A DNA stretch of 64,000 nucleotides from Bartonella sp. AR 15-3 (GTDB lineage Bacteria; Pseudomonadota; Alphaproteobacteria; Rhizobiales; Rhizobiaceae). The notes beneath the pieces were generated by a model, which was not told the DNA's origin, did not search any database, and saw nothing but the letters and a program-made list of their open reading frames with translations. Within the stretch, counting starts at the first letter, position 1; each line of letters starts with the position of its first letter. Below, piece by piece: positions 9,816 through 19,129 of this stretch. The DNA lies in assembly GCF_002022445.1 (NCBI RefSeq), contig NZ_MUYE01000001.1:682001-746000 (forward strand), in the 5' to 3' direction. The position numbers and the translations under genes were made by a program.

Positions 9816-9855
9816 TTATAAGATGCTAGAAAATAAGTTTAAGTTGTTGATATTT

Positions 9856-11169
9856 TCAAATTACGTTTCCATAAAGATCATAAGAATCTGATTGCTCGAT
9901 TTTAACAGTAACAAATTCACCTATACGAAGTGGTCTCCGAGATGATATGTGCACAACACCATCTATTTCTGGAGAATCATATTTACTACGACCTTTAGCG
10001 ATTTTACCTTGTGTTTCATCGATAAGAACTTGAAGTCTTTTTCCAATCTTTTTCTTTAAAAGATGTGCGGAAATTTTTTGTTGTTTTGTCATAAAACGAT
10101 GCCAACGTTGTTCTTTCACTTCTTCTGTAATATTTTCCAATCCAAGATCATTTGCTACAGCACCTTGCACTGCTTCATATTTGAAGCAGCCAGCACGTTC
10201 AATTTTTGCTTCCTCTAACCATTCAAGAAGCATATTAAAATCTTCATTGGTTTCTCCTGGAAAGCCAACAATAAATGTTGAACGTAACGTTAAATCCGGA
10301 CAAATTTTTCGCCATCTTTCAATTCTACGGCTTATTTTTTCGACATGGGCAGGACGTTTCATATTACGTAAAACAGTTGGTGATGCATGCTGAAAAGGGA
10401 TATCTAGATAAGGAAGAATTTTTCCTGCAGCCATGAGCTCAATAGCTTCATCAATATGAGGATAAGGATATAAATAGTGCATTCTCACCCAAATTCCCAT
10501 TTCACCTAGTTCGCGACAGAGATCTAAAAATTTTGTTTTGATAATGCGATTTTTCCAAACACTTTCAGCGTATTTAAGATCAATCCCGTATGCGCCAGTA
10601 TCTTGAGAAATAACCAAAAGTTCTTTCACACCTGCTTGTACAAGTTTTTCTGCTTCGTGAAGAACATCGCTTATAGGGCGTGAAATGAGATTACCACGTA
10701 GAGTAGGAATAATACAAAAGCTACACCGATTGGAACATCCTTCAGAAATTTTCAAATAAGCGTAATGGCGAGGTGTTAAACGAATACCTTGCGGAGGTAC
10801 TAAATCTACAAAAGGATCATGAACTGGAGGTATTACTGTGTGCACTGCTCGTATAACACTTTCGTAATCTTGTGGTCCAGTAATAGCGAATACATTAGGA
10901 TATGCTTGAAGAATAATATTAGGCTGAGCACCAAGGCAACCGGTTACAATAACTTTTCCATTATTTTTGATAGCTTCATCAATATTAGCTAATGATTCAT
11001 TGCGAGCAGAATCAATAAAACCACAGGTATTAACAATAACCAAATCAGCTCCTTTATGTTTATTTGAGATCTCGTAACCTTCAGAACGAAGGCGTGTGAT
11101 AATGCGCTCAGAATCTACAAGTGCTTTTGGACAACCGAGAGAAACAAAACTAATACGAGGCGCTACCAT
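9856..11169 (-). CDS. rimO: Ribosomal protein S12 methylthiotransferase
   Basis: A radical-SAM methylthiotransferase that modifies the conserved aspartate of ribosomal protein S12. The N-terminal UPF0004 domain has its three cluster cysteines in [22 protein letters not shown] and VTGCLGAQP. The radical-SAM CxxxCxxC is CSNRCSFC, within the RimO-type context [14 protein letters not shown]-terminal TRAM domain closes the protein ([15 protein letters not shown] onward). 437 residues, full length. [12 protein letters not shown] distinguishes RimO from MiaB. It is monocistronic and divergent from the tRNA-Lys gene. Confidence 0.96.
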   Translation of the reverse strand: MVAPRISFVSLGCPKALVDSERIITRLRSEGYEISNKHKGADLVIVNTCGFIDSARNESLANIDEAIKNNGKVIVTGCLGAQPNIILQAYPNVFAITGPQDYESVIRAVHTVIPPVHDPFVDLVPPQGIRLTPRHYAYLKISEGCSNRCSFCIIPTLRGNLISRPISDVLHEAEKLVQAGVKELLVISQDTGAYGIDLKYAESVWKNRIIKTKFLDLCRELGEMGIWVRMHYLYPYPHIDEAIELMAAGKILPYLDIPFQHASPTVLRNMKRPAHVEKISRRIERWRKICPDLTLRSTFIVGFPGETNEDFNMLLEWLEEAKIERAGCFKYEAVQGAVANDLGLENITEEVKEQRWHRFMTKQQKISAHLLKKKIGKRLQVLIDETQGKIAKGRSKYDSPEIDGVVHISSRRPLRIGEFVTVKIEQSDSYDLYGNVI

Positions 11170-11383
11170 ATAACAATTCCTGCAAATTCTTTAATGAAGC
11201 TCTCATTTGATTCATTATTTCTGCCATTTTACTACTTTTTTTAAAAAAGATTATTTATAAAACAAAATTTAAATAACTTTGTAAACTAAGTATTTAATTT
11301 CTTTTTGGGCTGAATATTTTATAAATCAAACTTACCCCTTATAATAAATAAAATTAGAAAATGATATTTTTTTTAATAAAGTG

Positions 11384-11412
11384 TTGACCAAATGAAGAGT
11401 CAATCGTATGTT
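11384..11412 (+). promoter_or_regulatory. Predicted sigma-70-type promoter of tRNA-Lys
   Basis: TTGACC at 11384-11389 and TATGTT at 11407-11412 are separated by 17 nt. The -10 box ends 37 nt before the mature tRNA 5' end. This is among the best -35/-10 matches seen in intergenic DNA here. It is called from sequence only. Confidence 0.5.
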
Positions 11413-11449
11413 CGATCTACTTTCTATAAGCAAGATTAACTTGTTTGGG

Positions 11450-11525
11450 GAGCGCGTAGCTCAGCCGGTAGAGCAACTGACTTTTAATCAGTAGGTCCAG
11501 GGTTCGAATCCCTGCGCGCTCACCA
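11450..11525 (+). tRNA. tRNA-Lys (UUU anticodon)
   Basis: The acceptor stem GAGCGCG pairs with CGCGCTC, the discriminator base is A, and CCA is encoded. The D-arm (GTAGCTCAGCCGGTAGAGC) and T-arm (GGTTCGAATCC) are canonical. The anticodon loop CTTTTAA carries TTT between stems CTGA and TCAG. 76 nt with CCA. It reads lysine AAA/AAG, heavily used in this AT-rich genome. Confidence 0.97.
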
Positions 11526-12101
11526 TGCTTAAATAAAATCAATAGATATATATTCAGAAATTTTACTTCTACTGATTCTTTTCTAGTTTTTTGGAGGCTC
11601 TAAACTTGATTGTAGCCTTTTGAGTGATTCTTTATGCTCATTTTAACAGTTAGTGCTTTATTTATCACAGATAAATATTTTTTTTCCAATTGATTCGTAT
11701 TGAATCACCACATCGCAAACCGATGTAAAGAAAAACATTAATCCAAGAAGCACATTCATTTATCACGCCCTATTGTTGTTATAGCTTCATAACGTTTATG
11801 AATGCTCTCTTGTATTGGCCAGTTTCCCAAATATATTTGAAAAAAAGAACTATATATTATCATTGGCTCAAGTTTGGTGAAGAAAATTTTAAAGCATAAC
11901 AAATAAGGTGAACGTTTCTGTGAGGCCCAACATGCACAAAAGATCAACTCATAAAAATTAAAAAGACCTAAAAAACGATATTGCCCCATAATACGTTTTA
12001 GAAAAAAACGTGAAATCCTATTCCCTAACCTTTATTTTGTTATCCCGCACCTTTAAAAAACATATATAAAATCAAAATATTATAGAACGATAAAAATGCT
12101 G
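11526..12101. other. Gap between tRNA-Lys and tRNA-Ser, with two doubtful small ORFs
   Basis: About 575 bases between convergent tRNA genes. On the minus strand a 77-codon frame (11989 to 11756, starting MGQYRFLGLFNFYE) overlaps by ATGA a 34-codon frame starting at 11759 (MNVLLGLMFFFTS). Both are rich in aromatic and hydrophobic residues, which AT-rich noncoding DNA also yields. I recognise neither and see no good Shine-Dalgarno. They may be the remains of one frameshifted gene or chance. Confidence 0.4.
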
Positions 12102-12191
12102 TGGCGGAGGGGGTGGGATTCGAACCCACGGTACAGTCTCCTGCACGCCGGTTTTCAAGACCGGTGCCTTAAACCACTCGACCACCCCTCC
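12102..12191 (-). tRNA. tRNA-Ser (UGA anticodon)
   Basis: On the minus strand the acceptor stem GGAGGGG pairs with CCCCTCC, followed by discriminator G and encoded CCA. The 90-nt length and the long variable arm (around GTGCAGGAGACTGTAC) mark a class II tRNA. The anticodon loop CTTGAAA gives TGA between CCGGT and ACCGG stems. The T-loop GGTTCGAATCC is canonical. Confidence 0.97.
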
Positions 12192-12677
12192 AAAGTAAAT
12201 ACGACCTTATTAAAAGAACAATATACCTTTTACAAGCTTCTTTTAAAAGGTCAATGACCTAAATTGTATTTCTAAAGATTTTAATTAAATCGTTTTGAAT
12301 ATTTTTATCAAAATGAATAAACATTATCGATAATAATAATATTCTAAGAAGCCAGATTGTAAACTCTGATATTTAAAAGCAGAAAAGGGGAGGAGGGCGA
12401 TCACTTATTGTTTAGTTTTTTTGTTCAAACATATAAAAATTACTTTGATCAAAACAGATTACTATTTCTGTCTTTTCAGAGGTTAATATTTTATAATATT
12501 TATCATTAGAATACAGAAAAAAAGCAATGCCCTAACAAAAATATCAATTAACATGTCTGCAAGGTATAGTGAGATATAATGATAATATAAAGAAAAGAAT
12601 TAGAATAAATTTTTAGTCATACATAAATATAATGTAGATAACTGAGTTTTTTCTCACCACAAAAGTTAAAAAAATAA
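12192..12677. other. AT-rich gap between tRNA-Ser and the small gene pair
   Basis: About 490 bases with no supported gene. A 7-bp inverted repeat (ACCTTTT at 12225-12231 with AAAAGGT at 12245-12251) lies upstream of tRNA-Ser on its strand. It is too weak to call. Nothing else stands out. Confidence 0.5.
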
Positions 12678-12989
12678 TTATTGAAAAATATTAAAATTAT
12701 TTAAGAAATTGAAAACAATACTAATAATAACACCTATTATTGATCCTATTGCAACACCAATTATTATTCCAGCAGGAAGCGTTAGGCTTATACCTATTGC
12801 TACAATTGGGCCAAATCCTGGAAGAGCAATATAGCCATAATTCGCAAGAATTGCTGCAAGTGCTCCTGATAAACTACCATTAAGGCCTCCAACAAATGCT
12901 GAATCTTTAATATGATAATAAGTCCTTTTCAAAAAGTTTTTTTCATAATTGTTTGAGTTAATATCGCTATGCGCTTTAAAATTAATCAT
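12678..12989 (-). CDS. Small glycine-rich hydrophobic protein, unknown function
   Basis: I do not recognise this protein. It has a polar N-terminal third (MINFKAHSDINSNNYEKN) followed by two long hydrophobic segments rich in Gly, Ala and Ile (from GGLNGSLSGALAAILANYGY to VAIGSIIGVIISIVF), split by ALPGFGPIV. That layout resembles glycine-zipper membrane proteins and some small bacteriocin-like peptides, but no double-glycine leader consensus is clear. The open frame extends up to 13034. I prefer the ATG at 12989 because it overlaps the stop of the upstream secreted-protein gene as ATGATTAA, the same 8-nt coupling style as sfsA/map. 103 residues. Confidence 0.5.
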   Translation of the reverse strand: MINFKAHSDINSNNYEKNFLKRTYYHIKDSAFVGGLNGSLSGALAAILANYGYIALPGFGPIVAIGISLTLPAGIIIGVAIGSIIGVIISIVFNFLNNFNIFQ

Positions 12990-13329
12990 ATTTTTTTCTT
13001 TCATTTTGAATATTAATTTCTCCAGAATAATCAATGGATATAAAAAAATAACAGTTTTTAAATTTTACTAAAGCACGCCAAATACCTTTATCATCTAAAC
13101 GTAATCGTTTAATATTTTTAAAACCATTTTCTATAAGATGATTTTTGATTTGTGAAGCAGTGAATGAGTTTTTTCCCACTTTGCTGTTTTTTTGAAAGAA
13201 AATATATTGGGATATTTGATAACAGGGATCGTAATAAATATTTATTGGCAAAGCTATAACGGTGGGCGAGATACAAACAATCACCATAAAAAGAATAATA
13301 GTTGTTCTCAAACTTTTATTTAGTTTCAT
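12982..13329 (-). CDS. Small secreted PepSY-like protein, unknown function
   Basis: 115 residues with a clear signal peptide: MKLNKSLR, then a hydrophobic core TTIILFMVIVCISPTVIAL. The mature part contains SQIKNHLIENGFKNIKRL, then DDKGIWRALVKFKNCYFFISID and YSGEI. This matches the general form of short PepSY-type domains (helix, beta hairpin with a conserved Trp, and a D-x-x-G ending) found in small periplasmic proteins of Rhizobiales. Two cysteines are present after the signal region. It overlaps the following glycine-rich membrane gene by 8 nt, so the two are probably co-expressed. No Shine-Dalgarno is obvious. Function unknown. Confidence 0.55.
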   Translation of the reverse strand: MKLNKSLRTTIILFMVIVCISPTVIALPINIYYDPCYQISQYIFFQKNSKVGKNSFTASQIKNHLIENGFKNIKRLRLDDKGIWRALVKFKNCYFFISIDYSGEINIQNERKKYD

Positions 13330-13660
13330 TTATGTTTGCCATCGATTAAAAAATTCTCTAAAATATTTACTTTCATATTAACTTAACCCTTTTATTCTTA
13401 ATGGGTTCCCTAACATTTTATTTTCAAATCTTGTTTATCGAATAAATAAGATTATTTTCGTTTGAACAAATTTATACGAGGGTTTGTTTTAATGCGTGCG
13501 CATTTATATATACCGCTTATATATCAGCCTTTATTCATGAAAAAAACTTTTTAGGAATTTTCTAGCGACTAGAGCCTATATTAATAATGAGAAAAAATTC
13601 AAGATTTCCATTTTCATATGATAGAGCCGTGCAGGGGAGAAGAGAACGTATTTTTTTTTA
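13330..13660. other. Intergenic gap with no supported gene
   Basis: About 330 bases, AT-rich. Both flanking genes are on the minus strand, so it would hold the promoter of the small gene pair and the 3' end of the UbiH-like transcript. I see no open frame of coding character. Confidence 0.5.
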
Positions 13661-14890
13661 TTATTCAATCTTAATATTAGCTGATTCTGTTGTAAACATA
13701 TTCATAATTGTTTTTAAGCTATAACCATAACCCATTCCTTCCCTCATAAATAAATTACGTAATGGTGAGCAATTACGTAACAATTCAAGCCCAATGCTAC
13801 GCAAAATATGAACAGGTAGCATATTGGAGAGCAAAGTATAGCTAAGTGTATGAACAAATCCGCTTCGAGTAAAGATATCACATTTACGATGTTGATTATA
13901 ATTAGCAGTGATTTCTTGAGAAATAGCAGTAGATATTTCATTAGGCATAAGATCAACCAAAGTTTGAATATCACGCATCCCTAGATTAAATCCCTGTGCA
14001 CCGATAGGAGGAAAAACATGAGCTGCTTCACCAACCAAAATTACTCTTTTAGCGGCAAAGAGATTAGGAATAAGCCCTAAAAGAGGCCATGCTTGAATTT
14101 TAGTTTCTATTTTTATTTCACCAAGAATTGATTGCATTTGATTTTCAATTATTTTTGCAATTACTTCTAATTTCATGCTCAAAAGCTCTTTAGCACGAGA
14201 GGAGCTACCAATCCACACAAGACTAGATTTATTGCCTGGCAAAGGAACCTGTGTAAAAAGACCATCTTCTGTATAAAATTCAGTTGATATATTTTGATGA
14301 GGTAAATTATGTGAAAAATTGAAAACAAGTGCTATTTGTGGGTAATTCCACTGTTTAATATTAATTCCAGCTGCAGCTCTTGTCGGAGAAGAACGTCCGT
14401 CAGCAGCAACAGCAAGCGATGCTTTAATAACTTGTCTATCTTCAAGAGTGATACAAATATGATCTTTTTGATGATCAAAGTCTTTTGCTAAAGAAAAGAA
14501 CCTCGTAATATTTGGTGTGTGTTTAATAGTATTGATTAAAGCGTCATTTAATTTTAAATTAGGTATATTATAACCGAAAGCTTTTTCACCAATTTCAGTG
14601 GAGTGAAAATTTACAGTAGGAGCTCGCACAATCTGAGATGTTATATCAATAATTCTAATTGAAGATAAGGCAGCTGCATAACATTTGATAGTATCCCAAA
14701 TACTGAGCGTCTGCAGCATACGGATCGTAGGCATCATAATAGCAGTTGTTCGTAATTCATCTATTTTAGCAGGTGGACCAATCAGAGATACAGAATATCC
14801 TTTACGAGCAAGATTAAGCGCTGCTAACATACCGATTTGACTCGCACCAATAACAGCAATGTTCTGATGCATATTTTTTTTAGATATCAC
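13661..14890 (-). CDS. UbiH/UbiF-family FAD-dependent monooxygenase
   Basis: A flavoprotein hydroxylase of the type that hydroxylates the ubiquinone ring during coenzyme Q synthesis. The second FAD motif is strong: VILVGEAAHVFPPIGAQG followed by NLGMRDIQTL. The intermediate DG motif appears as VAADGRSSPTR. The N-terminal dinucleotide-binding loop is odd: IGASQIGMLAAL instead of the usual GxGxxG (GAGPAG), with the second glycine replaced by serine. 409 residues is full length and the frame is intact. Which ring position it acts on cannot be told from sequence. It is monocistronic and divergent from pcs. Confidence 0.85.
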   Translation of the reverse strand: MISKKNMHQNIAVIGASQIGMLAALNLARKGYSVSLIGPPAKIDELRTTAIMMPTIRMLQTLSIWDTIKCYAAALSSIRIIDITSQIVRAPTVNFHSTEIGEKAFGYNIPNLKLNDALINTIKHTPNITRFFSLAKDFDHQKDHICITLEDRQVIKASLAVAADGRSSPTRAAAGINIKQWNYPQIALVFNFSHNLPHQNISTEFYTEDGLFTQVPLPGNKSSLVWIGSSSRAKELLSMKLEVIAKIIENQMQSILGEIKIETKIQAWPLLGLIPNLFAAKRVILVGEAAHVFPPIGAQGFNLGMRDIQTLVDLMPNEISTAISQEITANYNQHRKCDIFTRSGFVHTLSYTLLSNMLPVHILRSIGLELLRNCSPLRNLFMREGMGYGYSLKTIMNMFTTESANIKIE

Positions 14891-15069
14891 GATTGTTTAA
14901 GCCTTTTTAATATTAATCGTTACAGCATCTTCAAATAAATTATATCTTATTATATATTTAAATAAATATAAAATAATTATCTTGTACTCTTTTTAGCTAT
15001 CAGTCATATGATAAATAGAGTAAGTATTTGAGAAAATAAATAAAAGCTCTAATTTAGGATAGAAAAGCC

Positions 15070-15831
15070 TTGAAACTTAAAACTCAAATTAATAGCGATA
15101 GATTATATCCCAAAATAGTGACAGTATTGCAAGTAAAAGCATTTTCTGTTCATTTATTAACGGCATCAGGCTCATTTTGGGCATTTCTTTCTCTAATATC
15201 TGCGTCCGAAAAAGAATGGGTCTCTATGTTTTTTTGGCTTGGACTTGCTTTTTTTGTCGATGGTATTGATGGGCCAATTGCGCGTAAATTAGACATAAAA
15301 TATATACTTCCAGCATGGTCTGGTGAAATACTGGACAGTATCATTGATTATATAACTTATATTTTAATTCCAGCATTCGCGCTTTACCAAAGTGGTTTTA
15401 TGAATCCTAAATTATCATTTATATCAAGCGCTATTATCGTCATTTCATCAGCTGTTTATTACGCAAATACTGGAATGAAAACTGAAGAAAATTTTTTTAA
15501 AGGATTTCCTGTAGTTTGGAATATGATGGTTTTTATGCTTTTTGTGGTAAAACCGGGGGAATGGATTGCTTTCATTATTATTTCTTTATCAGCAATTGTA
15601 TCTTTTTTACCTATTTATTTTATCCATCCAGTGAGAGTTATCCGATTACGTATGCTTAATTTTTCAATTTTTCTTATATGGTGCTGTTTTGGTATAGCTG
15701 CATTTTTTTACCAGCTAAATGCTCCAAATTGGATTAAAATTGGAATTTCAATCTCTGGTCTTTACATTTATTGTATTGGTGCTGTTATGCAATTTTTTCC
15801 CAAATTAGGTGTAAAAGATAATAAAAAATAA
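15070..15831 (+). CDS. pcs: Phosphatidylcholine synthase (CDP-diacylglycerol:choline)
   Basis: An integral membrane enzyme that condenses CDP-diacylglycerol with free choline to make phosphatidylcholine in one step. The CDP-alcohol phosphotransferase signature is present in the Pcs-specific form: FVDGIDGPIARKLDIK, then PAWSGEILDSIIDYITY, preserving the DG..AR..G..D..D spacing. AFSVHLLTASGSF and PAFALYQSG are typical of rhizobial Pcs. Several hydrophobic helices follow. The frame opens at TTG 15070 (AGGA 10 nt upstream); an in-frame GTG at 15118 is the alternative and gives a length closer to rhizobial homologues. Choline is probably obtained from the host. Confidence 0.9.
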   Translation: MKLKTQINSDRLYPKIVTVLQVKAFSVHLLTASGSFWAFLSLISASEKEWVSMFFWLGLAFFVDGIDGPIARKLDIKYILPAWSGEILDSIIDYITYILIPAFALYQSGFMNPKLSFISSAIIVISSAVYYANTGMKTEENFFKGFPVVWNMMVFMLFVVKPGEWIAFIIISLSAIVSFLPIYFIHPVRVIRLRMLNFSIFLIWCCFGIAAFFYQLNAPNWIKIGISISGLYIYCIGAVMQFFPKLGVKDNKK

Positions 15832-15920
15832 CGGAATTATTCTTATATCAGTTATCAGTTTTAATGAATTAAAGTTCCATAATATATATTATGCGATAAT
15901 TTATAAAATATCCGCTACGC

Positions 15921-16733
15921 TTATAACACATTCGTTTCAAAGATAAGTCCTTGATAAGCTGGTTCAACGTGCGCTGGGACAGAGTTTGCAACAGCATTAT
16001 AGTCAAGTGAGTTATCCATATGTGTTAATATAGCTCGTTTTGGTTTAAAATATTTTATCCAATATAATGCTTGATCAACTGAAAAATGACTTGGATGAGG
16101 TGCAAATTGGAGAGCATCAATAATTAAAACATCTAAATTCATAAGACATGACAATGTTTTTTCAGGAAACTCACTAACATCTGTACAGTAAGCAACATTA
16201 CCAATACGAAAACCCAAAGAATGAGTGCCACCATGAATCTGTAAATGTGGCTGAAAAACAATAGCTCCACCCTGCCCTTGGATTTTAAACTCACTGTTTT
16301 CATATATAAGATTTTCTTTCAAAATGGGTGAATAATGTGATCCCTTTTGTGTTTGAAAACAATAACCAAAAGCTTTATTAAGGTGTTTTAACGTAAAAGC
16401 ATCTGCATAAATGTCTATTAAACATTTTTGTGCGAGGGCATAGCTGCGTAAATCATCAATACCGTGAGTATGATCTGCATGGAAATGCGTATAAACAGCA
16501 GCATTAAGATGACTAATACGCGCATTAATCATTTGTGAACGAAAATCCGGACCAGTATCAATAATGACTGTCGTTTTCATTCCCGATTTATCAATTCGTT
16601 GAACTAATAAAGAAGTTCTATAACGTTTATTTTTAGGATTATTTGAATCACAAGCTCCCCAATAGCCATTAGGACGTGGCACCCCTGGTGATGAACCACA
16701 ACCCAATATTGTAAAACGGTATCGATCAGACAT
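15921..16733 (-). CDS. MBL-fold metallo-hydrolase (PhnP-like)
   Basis: A metallo-beta-lactamase-fold hydrolase. The metal-binding motif is THFHADHTHGIDDLR. Further ligands are probably the Asp in YCTDVSEF and the His in LTHMDNSLDY. The N-terminus LGCGSSPGVPRPNGYWGACD resembles PhnP (cyclic phosphate phosphodiesterase), but no phosphonate genes are nearby and the substrate is unknown. 270 residues. It is the last gene of the tmk-holB-metG-tatD string, 8 nt after tatD. Confidence 0.88.
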   Translation of the reverse strand: MSDRYRFTILGCGSSPGVPRPNGYWGACDSNNPKNKRYRTSLLVQRIDKSGMKTTVIIDTGPDFRSQMINARISHLNAAVYTHFHADHTHGIDDLRSYALAQKCLIDIYADAFTLKHLNKAFGYCFQTQKGSHYSPILKENLIYENSEFKIQGQGGAIVFQPHLQIHGGTHSLGFRIGNVAYCTDVSEFPEKTLSCLMNLDVLIIDALQFAPHPSHFSVDQALYWIKYFKPKRAILTHMDNSLDYNAVANSVPAHVEPAYQGLIFETNVL

Positions 16734-16741
16734 TTTGTTTT

Positions 16742-17518
16742 CTATTTCATTTTACTAAACAAACGAAAGGCATTTTGCGTTGTTAGTTGTACTGTTTCTT
16801 CAATGCTTAAATTAATAGTTTTAGCAAGAACAGTCGCTATATGACACAAAAAAGATGGCTCATTTGTTTTGCCACGATAAGGAACAGGTGCTAAAAATGG
16901 AGCATCTGTTTCAATCAATAAACGCTTATGAGGAACAATTTTCGCTATTTCACGAATTTCAAGAGCATTCTTAAAAGTGAGAATACCTGAAAAAGATATA
17001 TAGCCACCAAGTTCAATAGCAGTATGAGCAAGTTGCATTCCAGAAGAATAACAATGAAGAACAAATGGAAAACATTTCTCTTTTGTTTTCTCACGTAATA
17101 TTTGTTCCATATCTAAATCAGCATTGCGCGAATGAATTACAAGAGGTAATTGTGTTTCTTGAGAGGCGATAATATGCTTGATAAAATTTTCCTTTTGCTC
17201 TTGAGGTAAAGAATAATTGTAATGATAATCAAGTCCAGATTCACCAAATGCAACGATTTTAGGATGCTTTGATAAATGAATAAGATTTTCAACTTTAATA
17301 TTTTGTTCTTCATGTACATAATTAGGATGAGTTCCAACAGAACAAAAGACTTGATCATAAGTCTGTGTAATTTCTAAAAGCTTATCCAATTTATGAATAT
17401 GCGTTGAAATCGTTATCATACGTCCAACATTAGCAGTCAGAGCCCGCTGAATAATTCCATTCAAATCTTGCGAAAAATCCTCAAAATCAAGATGACAGTG
17501 TGTATCAATTAACATCAT
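16742..17518 (-). CDS. tatD: TatD-family metal-dependent hydrolase (deoxyribonuclease)
   Basis: A TIM-barrel metal-dependent hydrolase; TatD homologues act as 3'-5' DNases. Signatures are the HxH in DTHCHLDFEDF, the glutamate in FGESGLDYHYN, LVIHSRNAD, HCYSSG and ETDAPFLAPVPYRGKTNEP. The longest frame starts with TTG at 17521; I prefer the adjacent ATG at 17518 (another follows at 17515). The gene begins only 5 nt after the metG stop, so it is surely co-transcribed, and the MBL hydrolase follows 8 nt after its stop. Confidence 0.93.
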   Translation of the reverse strand: MMLIDTHCHLDFEDFSQDLNGIIQRALTANVGRMITISTHIHKLDKLLEITQTYDQVFCSVGTHPNYVHEEQNIKVENLIHLSKHPKIVAFGESGLDYHYNYSLPQEQKENFIKHIIASQETQLPLVIHSRNADLDMEQILREKTKEKCFPFVLHCYSSGMQLAHTAIELGGYISFSGILTFKNALEIREIAKIVPHKRLLIETDAPFLAPVPYRGKTNEPSFLCHIATVLAKTINLSIEETVQLTTQNAFRLFSKMK

Positions 17519-17523
17519 CAATA

Positions 17524-19065
17524 TCAGCTTTCATTAGAAATATAACGAGGAAAAATTGGCACTGGTGGTGAAAGTACAGTCTCTTCTTTAATTCTTAAAT
17601 CACTAATATGATGCAATAGTCGATCCTCTTCAGCAACTGCAAGACTGTCAAGAAGTTTAGCTGCTGATTGTGGAATGAAAGGTAATAGCATGATCCCTAC
17701 TCGTCGCAAAACCTCTAAGGTTATATAAAGAACTGTAGAAAATCTTTCTGGATTATTTTTACGTAAACTCCAAGGCTCTTCACTAGCAAAATAACGATTG
17801 GCATCTGCTACAACTGAAAAAATAGCTGAAAGCGCTAAATGTGGGGCCTGATCTAACATAGTTCGGCGTACAATTTCAAGTACTTGAAGAGATTGTTTCA
17901 ATAACTGTTCATCTTGAATTAAAAATGCAGCTGGTGTAGGAATTTTCATATTACAATTTTTTTCAATCATAGATAAAGAACGTTGAGCTAAATTACCAAG
18001 ATCATTAGCAAGATCAGCATTAATGCGATTGACAAAATTATCATGATTGTAACTACCGTCCTGCCCAAATGGTACTTCACGAAGAAAAAAATAACGTACT
18101 TGATCAAGACCATAGCGCTCAACCATTTCAAAAGGATCAACTACATTTCCAACAGACTTTGACATTTTGGCACCGCGGTTAAGTAAAAATCCGTGTGCAA
18201 AAATCCGTTTAGGTAATTCAATTCCAGCAGACATTAAAAATGCTGGCCAATAAACCGCATGAAAACGAATAATGTCTTTACCAATAATATGAATATCTGC
18301 AGGCCAAAACCTACGTTTCTTTGAATTTTCATCAAAAAAGTCAACTGCAGTAAGATAATTTGTAAGTGCATCAACCCAAACGTACATTACATGCTTTGGA
18401 TTCCCTGGAACACGAATTCCCCAATCAAAAGTTGTTCGTGAAATGGAAAGGTCTTTTAAGCCTGATTTGACAAAATTTATAATTTCGTTACGTCGTTCAT
18501 TAGGCCCAATAAAATCAGGATATTTTTCATAATGCTCAAGAAGTGCTTTTTCATAACGTGAAAGCCTGAAGAAATAACTTTCTTCTTCATTCCATTCAAC
18601 TGGAGATCCTAACTCTTTCTCACGACGGATCCCTTCTTGATCAATTTTGGTATCTTTTTCTTCATAATAAGCTTCTTGACGAACTGAATACCAACCAGCA
18701 TAACAACCAAGATAAATATCACCTTTAGCTTCCATTTTTTTCCAAAGTTCTTGACAAGCTTTATGATGCCGTTCTTCCGTTGTGCGGATAAAATCATTAT
18801 TAGAGCAATTAAGCATTGCAAGCATTTTTTGAAAAACAGCACTGTTGCGATCTGCAAGTTGTTGAGGTGTCATATTTAACATCTGTGCTGTTTGTTGCAT
18901 TTTTAGACCATGCTCATCCGTACCAGATAGAAAAAATACATTTTTTCCATCGGCTTTTTGGAAACGGGCCAAGGCATCGCTTACAATTGCGTTATAGGCA
19001 TGTCCAATATGCGGAGCACTATTAGGATAAAAAATTGGAGTCGTTATATAGTATATGTCACGCAT
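17524..19065 (-). CDS. metG: Methionine-tRNA ligase
   Basis: A class I synthetase that charges initiator and elongator tRNA-Met. HIGH motif in [22 protein letters not shown] motif in [14 protein letters not shown]; the WVDALTNYL motif is also typical. No C-terminal EMAP/Trbp-like domain is present, as usual in alphaproteobacteria. The open frame starts at 19077 ([10 protein letters not shown]), but homologues generally begin at MRDxYYITT, which is the second ATG at 19065. About 513 residues. It lies between holB (65 nt or more upstream) and tatD (5 nt downstream). Confidence 0.95.
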   Translation of the reverse strand: MRDIYYITTPIFYPNSAPHIGHAYNAIVSDALARFQKADGKNVFFLSGTDEHGLKMQQTAQMLNMTPQQLADRNSAVFQKMLAMLNCSNNDFIRTTEERHHKACQELWKKMEAKGDIYLGCYAGWYSVRQEAYYEEKDTKIDQEGIRREKELGSPVEWNEEESYFFRLSRYEKALLEHYEKYPDFIGPNERRNEIINFVKSGLKDLSISRTTFDWGIRVPGNPKHVMYVWVDALTNYLTAVDFFDENSKKRRFWPADIHIIGKDIIRFHAVYWPAFLMSAGIELPKRIFAHGFLLNRGAKMSKSVGNVVDPFEMVERYGLDQVRYFFLREVPFGQDGSYNHDNFVNRINADLANDLGNLAQRSLSMIEKNCNMKIPTPAAFLIQDEQLLKQSLQVLEIVRRTMLDQAPHLALSAIFSVVADANRYFASEEPWSLRKNNPERFSTVLYITLEVLRRVGIMLLPFIPQSAAKLLDSLAVAEEDRLLHHISDLRIKEETVLSPPVPIFPRYISNES

Positions 19066-19129
19066 AATTATGCCCATTATAAAATGTAATCAAAGAATAT
19101 GAATGACATAACGTTTGTTTGTAACATTG

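Noticed and set aside
11756-11989. 77-codon minus-strand frame between tRNA-Lys and tRNA-Ser
   Set aside because: No recognisable family, no Shine-Dalgarno, and AT-driven aromatic composition. Noted in the gap entry but not called as a gene.
5935-12215. 17-bp direct repeat ATACGACCTTATTAAAA at 5935-5951 and 12199-12215, just upstream of sfsA and near tRNA-Ser
   Set aside because: In 64 kb of AT-rich sequence one such match is expected by chance at an appreciable rate, and only two copies were seen.
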